DNA from: Thermodesulfobacteriota bacterium
GTDB lineage: Bacteria > Desulfobacterota > Desulfobacteria > Desulfobacterales > JAUWMJ01
Length of the DNA: 64,000 nucleotides
Assembly: GCA_034189135.1 (NCBI GenBank)
Contig: JAXHVO010000081.1
Coordinates: 57,035 to 121,034, forward strand
Direction of reading: 5' to 3'
The position numbers and the translations under genes were made by a program. Shown here one piece after another: positions 18,055 to 26,587 of this stretch. Under the pieces are notes generated by a model. The model worked only from the letters and a program-made list of their open reading frames with translations. It was not told the origin of the DNA and ran no database searches. Numbering within the stretch: the first letter of the stretch is position 1; each line of letters begins with the position of its first letter.

Positions 18055-19284
18055 TTATAAAGGGATAACCTCCACCTTACTGCCTTTATCCAGGCCTTCC
18101 GTATTCTTTCCCACCTTAATCAATCCGTTTGCCTTTACCATGGTGTGGATCAAACCGGACTTGCCGAGTATCGGTTCCGCCCACCAAACACCATCTTTGT
18201 CAAGCATACGCACGCGGATATAATCGACTCGTCCCTGGGCGGATGCTATATTTCTGCTTAGGTTAGCGGTGATGTTCGGCTTTCTATCCTTAAACGATGT
18301 GCTGCCAGCGATATGTCTGATAAAAGGCCGCACCACTGTTTGAAAAACAACCATGGCGGAGGTGACATGCCCGGGAAGTCCCCAGAAAGCCTTACTTTGG
18401 GTCCTCGCCAGGATTGTGGGTTTCCCGGGACTTATGGATATTCCATGTACAAGTATGCTGGAATCAGGCAGATTGGACAGCACTTCTATGGTATAATCGC
18501 GCATACCCACTGAACTGCCCCCTGAAATCAGCACCATGTCTGATTTTGATAAAGCCTCTGTGCATGTGTGGTAAAGAGCGTTATAATCATCGCGAACAAT
18601 TCCGAAAGTAATCGGGATACCTCCTGCTTCCTGAACCTGTCCGGACAGTGTATAAGTATTGATATCACGAATCTGTCCAGGTCCCGGAACGCTATCAATC
18701 GGCACCACTTCGTCTCCGGTGGATATGATGCCGATGATCGGTTTTTTATAAACCAAGGTGGAATCTTTTCCCAGGGCCGCTAAAAGACCGATTTCTTGAG
18801 GTCTTAATTCTTCACCATGTGTAAGAACAGCCTGTTGGCGCTCAATATCCTCTCCTGCTTCAACCACATGTTGTCCGGGAGCCACACTTTTATAAATTTC
18901 GATGGTCGTATCATCTAAAGCTTCTGCGTGTTCAATCATGACCACACTGTCGCAACCATCCGGCAGCATGCCTCCGGTGGATATTCTGGCAGCTTCGCCG
19001 GTACGGATTGAAAAATCAGGGGATTCGCCCATGGAAACAGACCCTTTTACGGTAAGATATGCGGGATTCCCTTCCGTTGCTCCGAATGTGGACGAAGCCT
19101 TGACCGCGTATCCGTCCATGGTGGAACGGGAAAAAGCCGGCAGGTCAATATCCGAAATGATATTATCGGCAAGTATCCTTCCGGTCATATCAGACAAATA
19201 AACAGGTTCGGTTTCTACTGCCGGAAAGTCGGTAATGTAGTTAAATACTTTATCTAAATCTGTTACTTTAAAGAATTCTTTCAT
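18055..19284 (-). CDS. moeA: Molybdopterin molybdotransferase MoeA
   Basis: 409 residues with the full MoeA domain order: domain III/I N-terminal region with SRSTMDGYAVKA (about residues 53-64), EAGEDIERQQAVLTHGEEL, the MPT-binding core ISTGDEVVP and ISGGSSVGMRDYT, PGKPTILARTQSKAFWGLPGHVTSAM, and the C-terminal beta-barrel domain IV (FKDRKPNITANLSRNI). It works on the adenylylated pterin made by MogA/MoaB-type enzymes. The paralogous MoeA-PBP gene follows on the same strand. Two MoeA copies are common where both Mo and W cofactors are made, but which copy serves which metal cannot be read from sequence. The ribosome binding site is weak (no clear SD). Confidence 0.95.
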   Translation of the reverse strand: MKEFFKVTDLDKVFNYITDFPAVETEPVYLSDMTGRILADNIISDIDLPAFSRSTMDGYAVKASSTFGATEGNPAYLTVKGSVSMGESPDFSIRTGEAARISTGGMLPDGCDSVVMIEHAEALDDTTIEIYKSVAPGQHVVEAGEDIERQQAVLTHGEELRPQEIGLLAALGKDSTLVYKKPIIGIISTGDEVVPIDSVPGPGQIRDINTYTLSGQVQEAGGIPITFGIVRDDYNALYHTCTEALSKSDMVLISGGSSVGMRDYTIEVLSNLPDSSILVHGISISPGKPTILARTQSKAFWGLPGHVTSAMVVFQTVVRPFIRHIAGSTSFKDRKPNITANLSRNIASAQGRVDYIRVRMLDKDGVWWAEPILGKSGLIHTMVKANGLIKVGKNTEGLDKGSKVEVIPL

Positions 19285-19599
19285 AATTTTTCTTTTTCAC
19301 CACGGATTGTCACGAAAATTCACTGATGAAAATGATAAATTTAAAAAGCTTTTGCTTTTTAAACTGCAGATCCGCAAAGCGTGTAAAAATTTGTTTGCTT
19401 TCCTCTGAGCTCTCCTAAAGGAAAAAATTTTATCCCTGTAATCCCTTTGTCTATGGCTTGACGAGGCGTTACATGCAGAGTGAAGCCTGAAGCAGGCGGA
19501 AAGAAAGCTTATATACCATACATTATCGAAATAGCCAATTCGTCTTCAAAGAGCCTGTGCCTTGTTTATCTGTGATCTTCCGTGTCTTTCCGTGGTAAT
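19285..19599. other. Gene-free spacer bracketed by dispersed ccacgga-type repeats
   Basis: 315 bases without a gene. Its left edge has accacggattgtcacg (about 19307) and its right edge the inverse type, cttccgtgtctttccgtgg (about 19578). Such accacgga/tccgtggt words recur in many sediment bacteria as decaying repeats. Inside is a 10-bp hairpin tttaaaaagc/gctttttaaa (19340-19363) that could end the isochorismatase transcript. No promoter stands out. Confidence 0.5.
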
Positions 19600-20154
19600 T
19601 TATTTCACCAGTGGCAGTGCAGCTCTGAATTCATCGGTACCGGCTTTTTGGAGTAGTTCATACATGAGCATCTCTGTTGATGTGATGGTTGCACCGCTTC
19701 GTTGCATTCTGTCTAAAGCAATCTTCCAATTATGAGGGGCGCGTGAAGCAACCGCATCGCTTACCACCTGAATGCTGTATTCTGCAGGTGCATCCAAGGA
19801 TGTCTGGGTGACACAGATATGAGACTCTATTCCGGTGAGGATTAATGTTTTTCGATTAAACCGGCTGATATGATCGGCAAATTCTTGTAATCCGAAACAG
19901 CTGAAGGTAATCTTGGAAATCGGCTGGATTTCCTTAATTTCTGATCGTATGTCTTCAATGGTCTCTCCGAGGTTCTGCTGCTCGGTTAGGACAATGGGGA
20001 GCTGAAGTATTTTTGCCAGCTTAACCAGCTTGACCACATTTTCTATTGCTTTATCGGCCCCGGTGAGAACCGGAACCAGTTTTTTTTGCATGTCTATTAC
20101 AATTAAAATACAATCTTCTTTGTTTACCAACGAGGAACTTGGCTGCATGTTCAT
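19600..20154 (-). CDS. Isochorismatase-family hydrolase
   Basis: 184 residues. The cysteine hydrolase triad is visible: Asp in ILIVIDMQKKLVP (about residue 22), Lys in ISKITFSCFG (about 81), and Cys in GIESHICVTQTSLDA (about 114), with the non-proline cis-peptide just before it. This places it in the YcaC/isochorismatase-like branch, whose members hydrolyse amides or N-substituted substrates. The exact substrate is unknown. An ATG six bases further in (20148) has better spacing to the AGGGGG upstream than the first ATG. The gene is divergent from the DEAD-box helicase, and the 203-base gap must hold both promoters. Confidence 0.9.
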   Translation of the reverse strand: MNMQPSSSLVNKEDCILIVIDMQKKLVPVLTGADKAIENVVKLVKLAKILQLPIVLTEQQNLGETIEDIRSEIKEIQPISKITFSCFGLQEFADHISRFNRKTLILTGIESHICVTQTSLDAPAEYSIQVVSDAVASRAPHNWKIALDRMQRSGATITSTEMLMYELLQKAGTDEFRAALPLVK

Positions 20155-20272
20155 ACCCCCTTTATTGACGGACTTTTAAGAAGCCCACATAAACATTTTT
20201 TGTTAAATAGCATAATAGCGGTTCTGCTTCAAGTGTTTAGACTGTTTATCTTTGGTTAAAAACGATGTGTAC

Positions 20273-20300
20273 TTGCAAAATCATAAAAAAAGGATATAAC
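20273..20300 (+). promoter_or_regulatory. Candidate sigma-70 promoter of the DEAD-box helicase
   Basis: ttgcaa (20273-20278), 16-base spacer, tataac (20295-20300), 58 bases before the ATG at 20358 and followed by SD gagg. Both boxes are near consensus, and the site lies in the divergent gap. Not proven. Confidence 0.4.
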
Positions 20301-20357
20301 TGAATAAATACAGATAATGATCATATCTAACCTTGCGGATAAATCGAAGAGGAAAAC

Positions 20358-21851
20358 ATGCCGGACGAGCCTGAATCACAGATATACGCCCAACGGGCAG
20401 GAAAGCCTAAATTTTTAACCCGTGTTCGTTTTGATGAATTTAACCTGCCACAAGAGATCGTATCCGGTCTAAAGAATGCAGGATTTGCTTTTTGTACCCC
20501 CATTCAGGCGCAAACCCTTCCCGTATCACTGACCGGTAGAGATGTCGCCGGGCAGGCGCAAACCGGCACAGGTAAGACAGCCGCTTTTCTGGTCACTGTC
20601 TTCAGCCGGCTATTTTCTTTGCATGAGCATCGATCCGATACGCCGTCTGCACTTATTGTCGCACCCACCCGGGAGCTTGCCATGCAGATCTATGAGGAGG
20701 CCATGGTCATCGGCCGACATACAGGGTTGAGAATCGCCCAGGTGGTGGGAGGAGTTGACTACCAGAAGCAGGCCGGAATACTTCGCCGGGGTGTGGATGT
20801 GATCATATGCACTCCCGGCAGGATCATCGACTATTTCAAGCAGGGTATCTTTAAAACCAAAGGCATTAAGTTACTGGTTATTGACGAAGCGGATCGTCTT
20901 CTTGACCTTGGTTTTGCCAAAGACATGCGCTATTTACTTAGCAAGTTGCCTCATTATGAAAAAAGGCAATCCATGCTTTTTTCCGCCACCCTTTCCTACC
21001 GTGTCATGGAGTTGACTTACGAATATATGAACCTGCCTGAATTCATCTCTATCACACCGGAAGAGGTGACCGTAGAAGGGGTGGAACAATTTTTGTTTCA
21101 TGCCGGCAGTGAAGAAAAATTGCAGCTTCTTTTGGGTTTGTTGAAAAGGGAAAATTGGATACGCCTTCTTATCTTTGTGAACACAAAAACAGGAGTCAAC
21201 TGGCTGACAGCAAAGCTTAAGGGTAACGGGTGGCCTGCTGAAGGCATCACGGGGGATCTTCCCCAGCGCAAAAGATTCAGCATGATGGAGCGGTTCAAGG
21301 ATGGTCGTATAAAAATTCTGGTGGCAACGGATGTGGCATCCAGAGGCATACATGTCGAGGATATAAGCCATGTCATCAATTACGATCTTCCCCAGGACTC
21401 AGAAAATTATATTCATAGAATTGGCCGGACAGCCAGGGCAGGAAAAGCCGGTCGGGCATTGTCGATTGCCTGCGAAAGATATGTCTTTCACCTTGAGCCC
21501 CTTGAGGAAATGCTGGGCTATAAGATTCCGGTTGTCTGGCCTGAAAATGACTGGTTCATAGCGGACAGGGCAGGCCCGGTTTTAATGCCCACGCGTGATC
21601 GAAGGAGAAGATCCACACCGGCAAAAAAGCGTCGTACTCGACCCAAAACCGCTAAAAAAGTAAAAAAAAGAAGCTCATACCCTGGTGCTTTTTTCGGTTT
21701 TGGTCCGCCTCCAGAGAATAAAAACAGACCCGCACCACCTGCCCGTAAAAGCCGAGATGGCGATAGAAAGAAAAGAAGTGGTAAAATTGCCAAGAAAAGG
21801 GTAACCCAAAAGGGCAGCAATTTTGAATCTGATGATGAACGAAGCGGATAG
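20358..21851 (+). CDS. DEAD-box RNA helicase (RhlB/RhlE-like)
   Basis: ATP-dependent RNA helicase, 497 residues. The motifs come in order: Q motif (FCTPIQAQTLP), I AQTGTGKT (67-74), Ia PTRELAMQI, II VIDEADRLLD, III SATLS, IV LIFVNTK, V VATDVASRGIH, VI YIHRIGRTARAGK. After the helicase core comes a tail of about 90 residues (from ~405) rich in Lys/Arg and Pro (RDRRRRSTPAKKRRTRPK and further basic runs), as in many RhlE/RhlB-type proteins that bind RNA non-specifically. SD gagg stands 7 bases before the ATG. Likely roles are mRNA decay, ribosome assembly or cold adaptation; the sub-family cannot be fixed from motifs alone. Confidence 0.95.
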   Translation: MPDEPESQIYAQRAGKPKFLTRVRFDEFNLPQEIVSGLKNAGFAFCTPIQAQTLPVSLTGRDVAGQAQTGTGKTAAFLVTVFSRLFSLHEHRSDTPSALIVAPTRELAMQIYEEAMVIGRHTGLRIAQVVGGVDYQKQAGILRRGVDVIICTPGRIIDYFKQGIFKTKGIKLLVIDEADRLLDLGFAKDMRYLLSKLPHYEKRQSMLFSATLSYRVMELTYEYMNLPEFISITPEEVTVEGVEQFLFHAGSEEKLQLLLGLLKRENWIRLLIFVNTKTGVNWLTAKLKGNGWPAEGITGDLPQRKRFSMMERFKDGRIKILVATDVASRGIHVEDISHVINYDLPQDSENYIHRIGRTARAGKAGRALSIACERYVFHLEPLEEMLGYKIPVVWPENDWFIADRAGPVLMPTRDRRRRSTPAKKRRTRPKTAKKVKKRSSYPGAFFGFGPPPENKNRPAPPARKSRDGDRKKRSGKIAKKRVTQKGSNFESDDERSG

Positions 21852-21982
21852 CCGGGACCAGGGTGGCCCCTGTTCCCGACTGGTTTGCAAAGGATTCGAT
21901 CACCCGGCAGGTATTTCAGAAAACAAACACAAAAGCTGTTTTCTCCTTGATAAAGGCTGTTTTTTTATCTAAATTGTGTGCC

Positions 21983-22729
21983 ATGGGCTATGTATTCGAT
22001 TTTAATGATGCCAAAGATTACGACCAATGGTTTAACAATACCCAGAACAGGTTTGCCGCTGATCTTGAGAGCCGGCTTATGGTCGAGATGCTCAGCCCCA
22101 TGCGAGGAGAGGCACTGCTCGATATTGGCTGCGGAACCGGAGCAAGCCTTTTGCCGTTCATGGAAAAGGGCCTTAATGTAACCGGGCTGGATCCATCTCC
22201 GTATATGCTTGATATTACGCTTAAAAATTTGGGGAATCGTGTGGACCTTTATCGTGGGTTTGCCGAAGATCTTCCCTTTGATGATAATTCTTTTAACTAT
22301 GCATGCCTGGTGACCACCCTTGAATTTGTTGATGATCCCCGAAAAGCCATAGAGGAAGCCTGCAGGGTGGCCAAAGACAGAATATTTATCGGGGTGCTCA
22401 ACAGATACGCCATTAAAGGAATCGAGCGTCGGGTCAGGGGAATATTTACCAAAACCATTTTTAACCATGCAAAATTCTTTAGTGTCTGGGAAATAAAGCA
22501 AATCATCAAAGCGAGTTTGGGACCCGTTCCTGTATCCTGGAGGACGGTATGCCAACTTCCGGTGAAATCGGTAAAATTCACCCATAGAGTAGAACAATCC
22601 AGGTTTATTCAAAGATTTCCCTTTGGTGCTTTTGCAGGTATTGTGGTTTCACTTGTCCCCCGTTTCAGGACCAGGCCCCTTGCGATGAAATATCGGCGGA
22701 AACATACAGTCAGTACTGCGCCGGGATAA
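21983..22729 (+). CDS. Class I SAM-dependent methyltransferase
   Basis: 248 residues from the ATG at 21983 (MGYVFDFNDAKDYDQWF). A longer frame from 21863 adds 40 residues of unlikely sequence and begins only 11 bases after the helicase stop. The SAM-binding motif I is LLDIGCGTGASLLPF (about residues 48-62), motif II is NVTGLDPSPYML, and the following FNYACLVTTLEFVDDP is the usual post-II acidic region. This is the UbiE/BioC-like Methyltransf_11 fold, whose substrate is unknown. The C-terminal half is basic and carries hydrophobic stretches (FAGIVVSLVPRF), which suggests membrane or lipid contact (inference). Confidence 0.88.
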   Translation: MGYVFDFNDAKDYDQWFNNTQNRFAADLESRLMVEMLSPMRGEALLDIGCGTGASLLPFMEKGLNVTGLDPSPYMLDITLKNLGNRVDLYRGFAEDLPFDDNSFNYACLVTTLEFVDDPRKAIEEACRVAKDRIFIGVLNRYAIKGIERRVRGIFTKTIFNHAKFFSVWEIKQIIKASLGPVPVSWRTVCQLPVKSVKFTHRVEQSRFIQRFPFGAFAGIVVSLVPRFRTRPLAMKYRRKHTVSTAPG

Positions 22730-23105
22730 GAAAGGTCTAAACCGTTTACCGTTGTCGGTTTACAGTTTACGGGTTTCTTTATGAACTAGGCAACGACTAC
22801 AGCATGTTGGATATTGACCTCAATTCTTGAATTCATTTTTTTAAATCTGGATCTTTACAAGAGAATCCCATAATTCGCTTAGGCTTTTTTCTTTTTCTAA
22901 CATGATCAGTATTATAACCGGTAAACAATGGCGGTTTATAGTAATTCTCGTAGAATATATTTATTAGAAACAAACATACGGTTTTCAAATTTAGCTCGGT
23001 TTGACCGGAGAATCGCCTATGGGCCCGTTACAATACTTAACAATACTATCTGGAAATGAACGTACGGCAGCTATCTCGCTGTAAAGATATCAAGAGGGAG
23101 CATAC
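22730..23105. other. Gene-free spacer: simple repeats, then truncated repeat A
   Basis: 376 bases. 22738-22778 is a variant-repeat tract (aaaccgtttaccg / cggtttacagtttacgg). From about 22963 to 23084 there is a one-ended copy of repeat A, ending 20 bases before the start of amrS. The amrS promoter must be inside or just upstream of that element. Confidence 0.55.
22963..23084 (+). repeat. Repeat family A, copy 3 (truncated)
   Basis: It matches the reverse complement of the right half of copy 2 (about 33120-33240) over 110 bases: attagaaacaaacata, then ccggagaatcgcctat, gggcccgt, and aacgtacggcag. It has the outer flank, one inverted-repeat arm and the start of the core, but not the second arm. 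The core hairpin ctatctcgctg is shared with copy 1. Confidence 0.7.
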
Positions 23106-24119
23106 ATGAAAGCCTATCTTTTCGACACATTAAAGGATAATAAGGTTCAATGTAACCTTTGCAATCATCGCTGTATCATAAAGGAAGGAAAGCGGGGGAT
23201 TTGTGGTGTCCGGGAAAACCGGGAAGGAACATTGGAAACGCTTGTGTATGGAAAGCTGATTGCCCGGCATATCGATCCCATTGAAAAAAAACCTCTTTTT
23301 CATCTTCTACCGGGCAGCCTGTCTTACTCCGTCGCAACGGTGGGCTGCAATTTCAAATGTCTTTTCTGCCAGAATGCAGATATTGCACAAATGCCGTCGG
23401 ACAACCAAGGTATGATCATGGGAGATTCCAGCACTCCCGAAGATGTGGTTCATGCAGCGGTAAAAGGAGGATGTAAAAACATCGCTTATACTTATACCGA
23501 ACCCACCGTATTTTTTGAATTTGCCCATGATACGGCAAAACTGGCAAATAAAAGGGGAATCTATAATGTTTTTGTCACCAATGGATACATGACATCAGAA
23601 GCCCTTAAAAAGATAAGTCCATATCTGGATGCAGCCAATGTGGACTTAAAGGCGTTTAACGATGACTTTTATAAAAAATATTGTTCAGCTAAATTAGAGC
23701 ATGTCAAAAAAACACTGCAGACGATGAAAATCCTCGGTATTTTTGTTGAAATTACCACTCTGCTTATTCCCGGACTGAACGATGACAAAACTGAGCTGAA
23801 AGACTTGGCATCATTCATTGCAAAGTCATTAGGCCCGGGAACCCCTTGGCATATCAGCCGTTTTCATCCCACCTATAAACTGACCGACCGACCTCCGACA
23901 CCGGTTAAAACGTTGGTGATGGCACGTGAAATCGGCATAAATGCAGGATTGAAATATGTTTATACCGGTAATGTACCCGGGGAAAATGGTGAAAAAACGT
24001 ATTGTTATCATTGCAGCAGGATTCTCATCGACCGGTGGGGTTATACAATCAATAACAATTTAATTGAAAACGGCCGGTGCCCCCATTGCGGTGCAATCAT
24101 AGACGGGATTGGCATGTAA
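23106..24119 (+). CDS. amrS: AmmeMemoRadiSam system radical SAM enzyme AmrS
   Basis: 337-residue radical SAM protein. The [4Fe-4S]-binding CX3CX2C is C81-NFK-C85-LF-C88 (GCNFKCLFCQN). N-terminal cysteines (C16, C19, C23, C33, as CNLCNHRC and GICGVRENR) and the C-terminal pair YCYHCSRIL and CPHCGAII are typical of AmrS/PflA-like enzymes. Partner proteins of the family (Memo, AMMECR1) are not in this window. SD aagaggga lies 6 bases before the ATG. The next genes on the same strand are ubiA, an ICMT-like methyltransferase and a kinase-like protein with short gaps, suggesting a shared transcript. The chemistry of AmrS is not established. Confidence 0.93.
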   Translation: MKAYLFDTLKDNKVQCNLCNHRCIIKEGKRGICGVRENREGTLETLVYGKLIARHIDPIEKKPLFHLLPGSLSYSVATVGCNFKCLFCQNADIAQMPSDNQGMIMGDSSTPEDVVHAAVKGGCKNIAYTYTEPTVFFEFAHDTAKLANKRGIYNVFVTNGYMTSEALKKISPYLDAANVDLKAFNDDFYKKYCSAKLEHVKKTLQTMKILGIFVEITTLLIPGLNDDKTELKDLASFIAKSLGPGTPWHISRFHPTYKLTDRPPTPVKTLVMAREIGINAGLKYVYTGNVPGENGEKTYCYHCSRILIDRWGYTINNNLIENGRCPHCGAIIDGIGM

Positions 24120-24123
24120 AGGC

Positions 24124-24153
24124 TTTCAAAAGTGCCGTTTTACAAAGATCTCA
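24124..24153. repeat. Repeat B remnant
   Basis: tttcaaaagtgccgtttt followed by acaaagatctca, between amrS and ubiA. It is the inverted complement of the repeat B end seen at 61666-61695 (agacctttgcaaaacgg). The ubiA ribosome binding site (agggaa) is directly at its edge. Only this one end is present. Confidence 0.6.
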
Positions 24154-24163
24154 GGGAATAACT

Positions 24164-25069
24164 ATGGACAGGACAAAAAGTGCAGCGATATGGGGCCCTA
24201 TGCGGTTGCCGTTTCTTGTTTTAACCCCGGCATGTGTTCTGCTGGGTGTTGCCACAACGGTATGGTCGGGAAGCGAATTAAATCTGTTTCATCTGATAGT
24301 CGTTCTTATCGGTGCAGTGGCAACGCACATTGGTGTAAATGCTTTAAATGAATATGATGATTTTAAAAGCGGCCTTGATTTCAAAACAGATCCAACCCCG
24401 TTCAGCGGTGGAAGCAAAGCCCTTCCTAATAATCCCCATAAGGCCCATTTAGGCCTTATCACAGGATTGATAGCCCTAGCGATTGCTCTCCTTACAGGAA
24501 TATACTTTATCTACATACGGGGGTTTTGGCTTTTGCCTTTGGGTGTTTTTGGCCTGATTATTGTGGTCGTTTATACCAGATGGATCACCAAAAATCCGTT
24601 TTTATGTTTATTTGCTCCCGGACTTGGGTTTGGCCCGTTAATGGTAATAGGTACTGACTTTGTGCTTACAGGTTCATATTCGTCAACCGCTTTTGTCGCG
24701 TCCATGGTTCCTTTCTTTCTGGTCAACGATCTGTTACTGTTAAACCAGTTTCCGGACGTCACTGCAGATAAGGGTGTGGGGAGAAAGCATTTTCCCATCA
24801 TAATCGGAAGAAAGGCCAGTGTAAAAATTTACGGTTTTTTTCTGGCAGGCGCCTATATAACCATTGTTTTAGGATATATGGCCGGAATGCTTCCCGTGGA
24901 GGCATTTCTGGCCTTTTTATCCATTTTCCTGGCAATTCCAACGGTAAAAGGAGTCGCCCAACATGCCAATGATATCCCCAAACTGATTCCTTATATGGGT
25001 AAAAGTGTAATCATCATTATCGCAACACCGGTACTGCTAGCGGTTGGTTTGTTTGTCGGTGGGCAATAA
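24164..25069 (+). CDS. UbiA-family prenyltransferase
   Basis: 301 residues from the ATG at 24164, preceded by AGGGA at 7-base spacing; an upstream frame overlaps amrS and is unlikely. Eight to nine membrane helices. Both prenyl-diphosphate binding motifs are present: NALNEYDDFKSGLD (about residues 62-75, with the N/D-rich metal site) and DVTADKGVGRKHF (about 200-212). The enzyme attaches a polyprenyl chain to an aromatic or other acceptor; MenA-like or haem-O-like activity fits a quinone-using anaerobe, but the acceptor cannot be told. Next on the strand is an ICMT-like methyltransferase, interesting beside a prenyltransferase. Confidence 0.9.
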   Translation: MDRTKSAAIWGPMRLPFLVLTPACVLLGVATTVWSGSELNLFHLIVVLIGAVATHIGVNALNEYDDFKSGLDFKTDPTPFSGGSKALPNNPHKAHLGLITGLIALAIALLTGIYFIYIRGFWLLPLGVFGLIIVVVYTRWITKNPFLCLFAPGLGFGPLMVIGTDFVLTGSYSSTAFVASMVPFFLVNDLLLLNQFPDVTADKGVGRKHFPIIIGRKASVKIYGFFLAGAYITIVLGYMAGMLPVEAFLAFLSIFLAIPTVKGVAQHANDIPKLIPYMGKSVIIIIATPVLLAVGLFVGGQ

Positions 25070-25120
25070 ACATCCTTGACACATGAGATACCCTCAGTTA
25101 GATAAAGCCGTAACTTTTAT

Positions 25121-25138
25121 GCCTGTTTGACAACAGGC
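25121..25138 (+). repeat. Short perfect hairpin before the ICMT-like start
   Basis: gcctgtt-tgac-aacaggc, 7-bp stem, four-base loop. It ends three bases before the ATG at 25142, where a ribosome binding site would be. It may weaken the 25142 start, end a ubiA transcript, or be neutral. Confidence 0.5.
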
Positions 25139-25141
25139 CAA

Positions 25142-25744
25142 ATGAATTCAAAACAAAACGAGAGCGTTTCTATGACGAAAGATATGGGACAGAAAAAATT
25201 TATCCATGATATAAAACACCGCAGGCACCGCTTCCGCCAGTTTCTTGGCATCGCTTTGACCATACTGTTTTCCGCGGCAGGGCAGCCTAAAACCAGCTGG
25301 TTTGTTGTTGGTGCGCTGCTGATTTTTACCGGAATTTCTGTGCGGTTGTGGGCGTCGGGACATGTAAAAAAAGATAAGGTCCTTGCCACTGACGGACCTT
25401 ATGCCTTTGTGAGGCACCCGCTGTATGTAGGGAACATACTGCTTGGATTCGGATTCTCCCTGGCCTCCGGGCTATGGTGGTCTTTTCCCCTGCTGATTGT
25501 TTTTTTAATCGGTTTTTATCCCCCGGCCATTCGCAAGGAAGATGAAAAACTTCATCAACTATTTAAACAAGACTGGGAAAAATGGTGCCGGGATACAAAG
25601 GCGCTAATCCCACGCTTTACTCCGCTTCATAAAGAGCAGCATGGGGGCTGGTCATTTTGGCAAAGCCTGCGGCAAAACGGTGAGCCTATTATTGCACTTT
25701 TTTTACTTTGTTGTCTTTATTATCTTTTTCTCAAACTGATATAA
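25142..25744 (+). CDS. Isoprenylcysteine carboxyl methyltransferase (ICMT)-like membrane protein
   Basis: About 200 residues with four to five helices. The ICMT/PEMT-type signature is DGPYAFVRHPLYVGNILLGFG, in which RHP-x-Y-x-G-N binds SAM and the substrate, followed by EDEKLHQLFKQDWEKW at the conserved C-terminal block. Bacterial members methylate a variety of small lipids or isoprenoid groups. Start is uncertain: ATG 25142 sits behind a hairpin with no SD; ATG 25172 (MTKDMGQKKF) has a weak gagag. The next gene begins three bases after the stop, so translation is coupled. Confidence 0.85.
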   Translation: MNSKQNESVSMTKDMGQKKFIHDIKHRRHRFRQFLGIALTILFSAAGQPKTSWFVVGALLIFTGISVRLWASGHVKKDKVLATDGPYAFVRHPLYVGNILLGFGFSLASGLWWSFPLLIVFLIGFYPPAIRKEDEKLHQLFKQDWEKWCRDTKALIPRFTPLHKEQHGGWSFWQSLRQNGEPIIALFLLCCLYYLFLKLI

Positions 25745-25747
25745 ACC

Positions 25748-26443
25748 GTGGTGACGCCGATGCAAAACCATATCAGCGGCATCAACGAAGACGAACTGCT
25801 TCGGTGGATTGAAACCAGCATAAGAACCGGATCGAATATTTTAAGCCACGGTTACCAGGGGCATATCTACCTTTATCAGGGTGAAAGCCGACGACTGATA
25901 ATCAAGGCCCCTATGGGCTGGGGGGTAGGAAAATTCATCCGGCGGATCATGCTGCGTAATGAATTTCGGATTTATTCTAGGCTTTCCGGTGTTGGCGGAA
26001 TCCCCCGCTGCTTTGGTTTTTTAAAGAAAAAATACTTGGCGCTCCAGTTGATAGACGGGGTGTCCATTAAGAATGCAAAAATTGCCAATCGAGAACAATT
26101 CTATAAAACCCTCCTCGACCTGATCAAAAACCTGCATGCCGCAGGCGTCGCCCACGGTGATCTTAAAAAAAAGGACAATCTCCTTGTGGTTGACCAGCAA
26201 ACTCCCTGTGTGATCGACTTTGGTGTGGCGGTGATCAAAAAAAAGGGATTTGCCCCGCTAAATCATTTTATTTATAATATGTTAGTTAAGTTCGATTTTA
26301 ATGCCTGGGCGAAGTTGAAGTATAACGGCAAACTGGAAAGCATTTCAGATAAAGACAGAGAATATTATCACAGGACTCTCGTTGAAACCGTATCTCACAA
26401 AATCAAGCGGATTTACCGAAATTGCAAACGGAGATTATTTTGA
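25748..26443 (+). CDS. Small protein-kinase-like protein (RIO/Kdo-kinase-like)
   Basis: About 231 residues. Catalytic HxD: HAAGVAHGDLKKKDNLLV (HGD near residue 136). The metal-binding DFG is in TPCVIDFGVAV. The N-lobe Lys is in RRLIIKAPM. The brevity and the N-lobe fit the RIO/WaaP/LPS-kinase-like superfamily (lipopolysaccharide kinase or ABC1-type relatives) more than eukaryotic-type Ser/Thr kinases. The C-terminal 60 residues are basic. Start is GTG 25748 or, with a cleaner initiator, ATG 25760. It is tightly linked to the ICMT-like gene. Candidate substrates are lipids or sugars made by the same operon (inference). Confidence 0.8.
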   Translation: MVTPMQNHISGINEDELLRWIETSIRTGSNILSHGYQGHIYLYQGESRRLIIKAPMGWGVGKFIRRIMLRNEFRIYSRLSGVGGIPRCFGFLKKKYLALQLIDGVSIKNAKIANREQFYKTLLDLIKNLHAAGVAHGDLKKKDNLLVVDQQTPCVIDFGVAVIKKKGFAPLNHFIYNMLVKFDFNAWAKLKYNGKLESISDKDREYYHRTLVETVSHKIKRIYRNCKRRLF

Positions 26444-26587
26444 CGATCTCAAAACCGCTGACGGATTAGAAAAAAGCCTTCGTTTATTTGGTACTGCATT
26501 GCCGGGTATAAAACATTTGACTCAAACCACAGCATTTTGATATACTTAAATAAAATTGATCGCCCCTTAATAAGGAAAGGAGACAAA

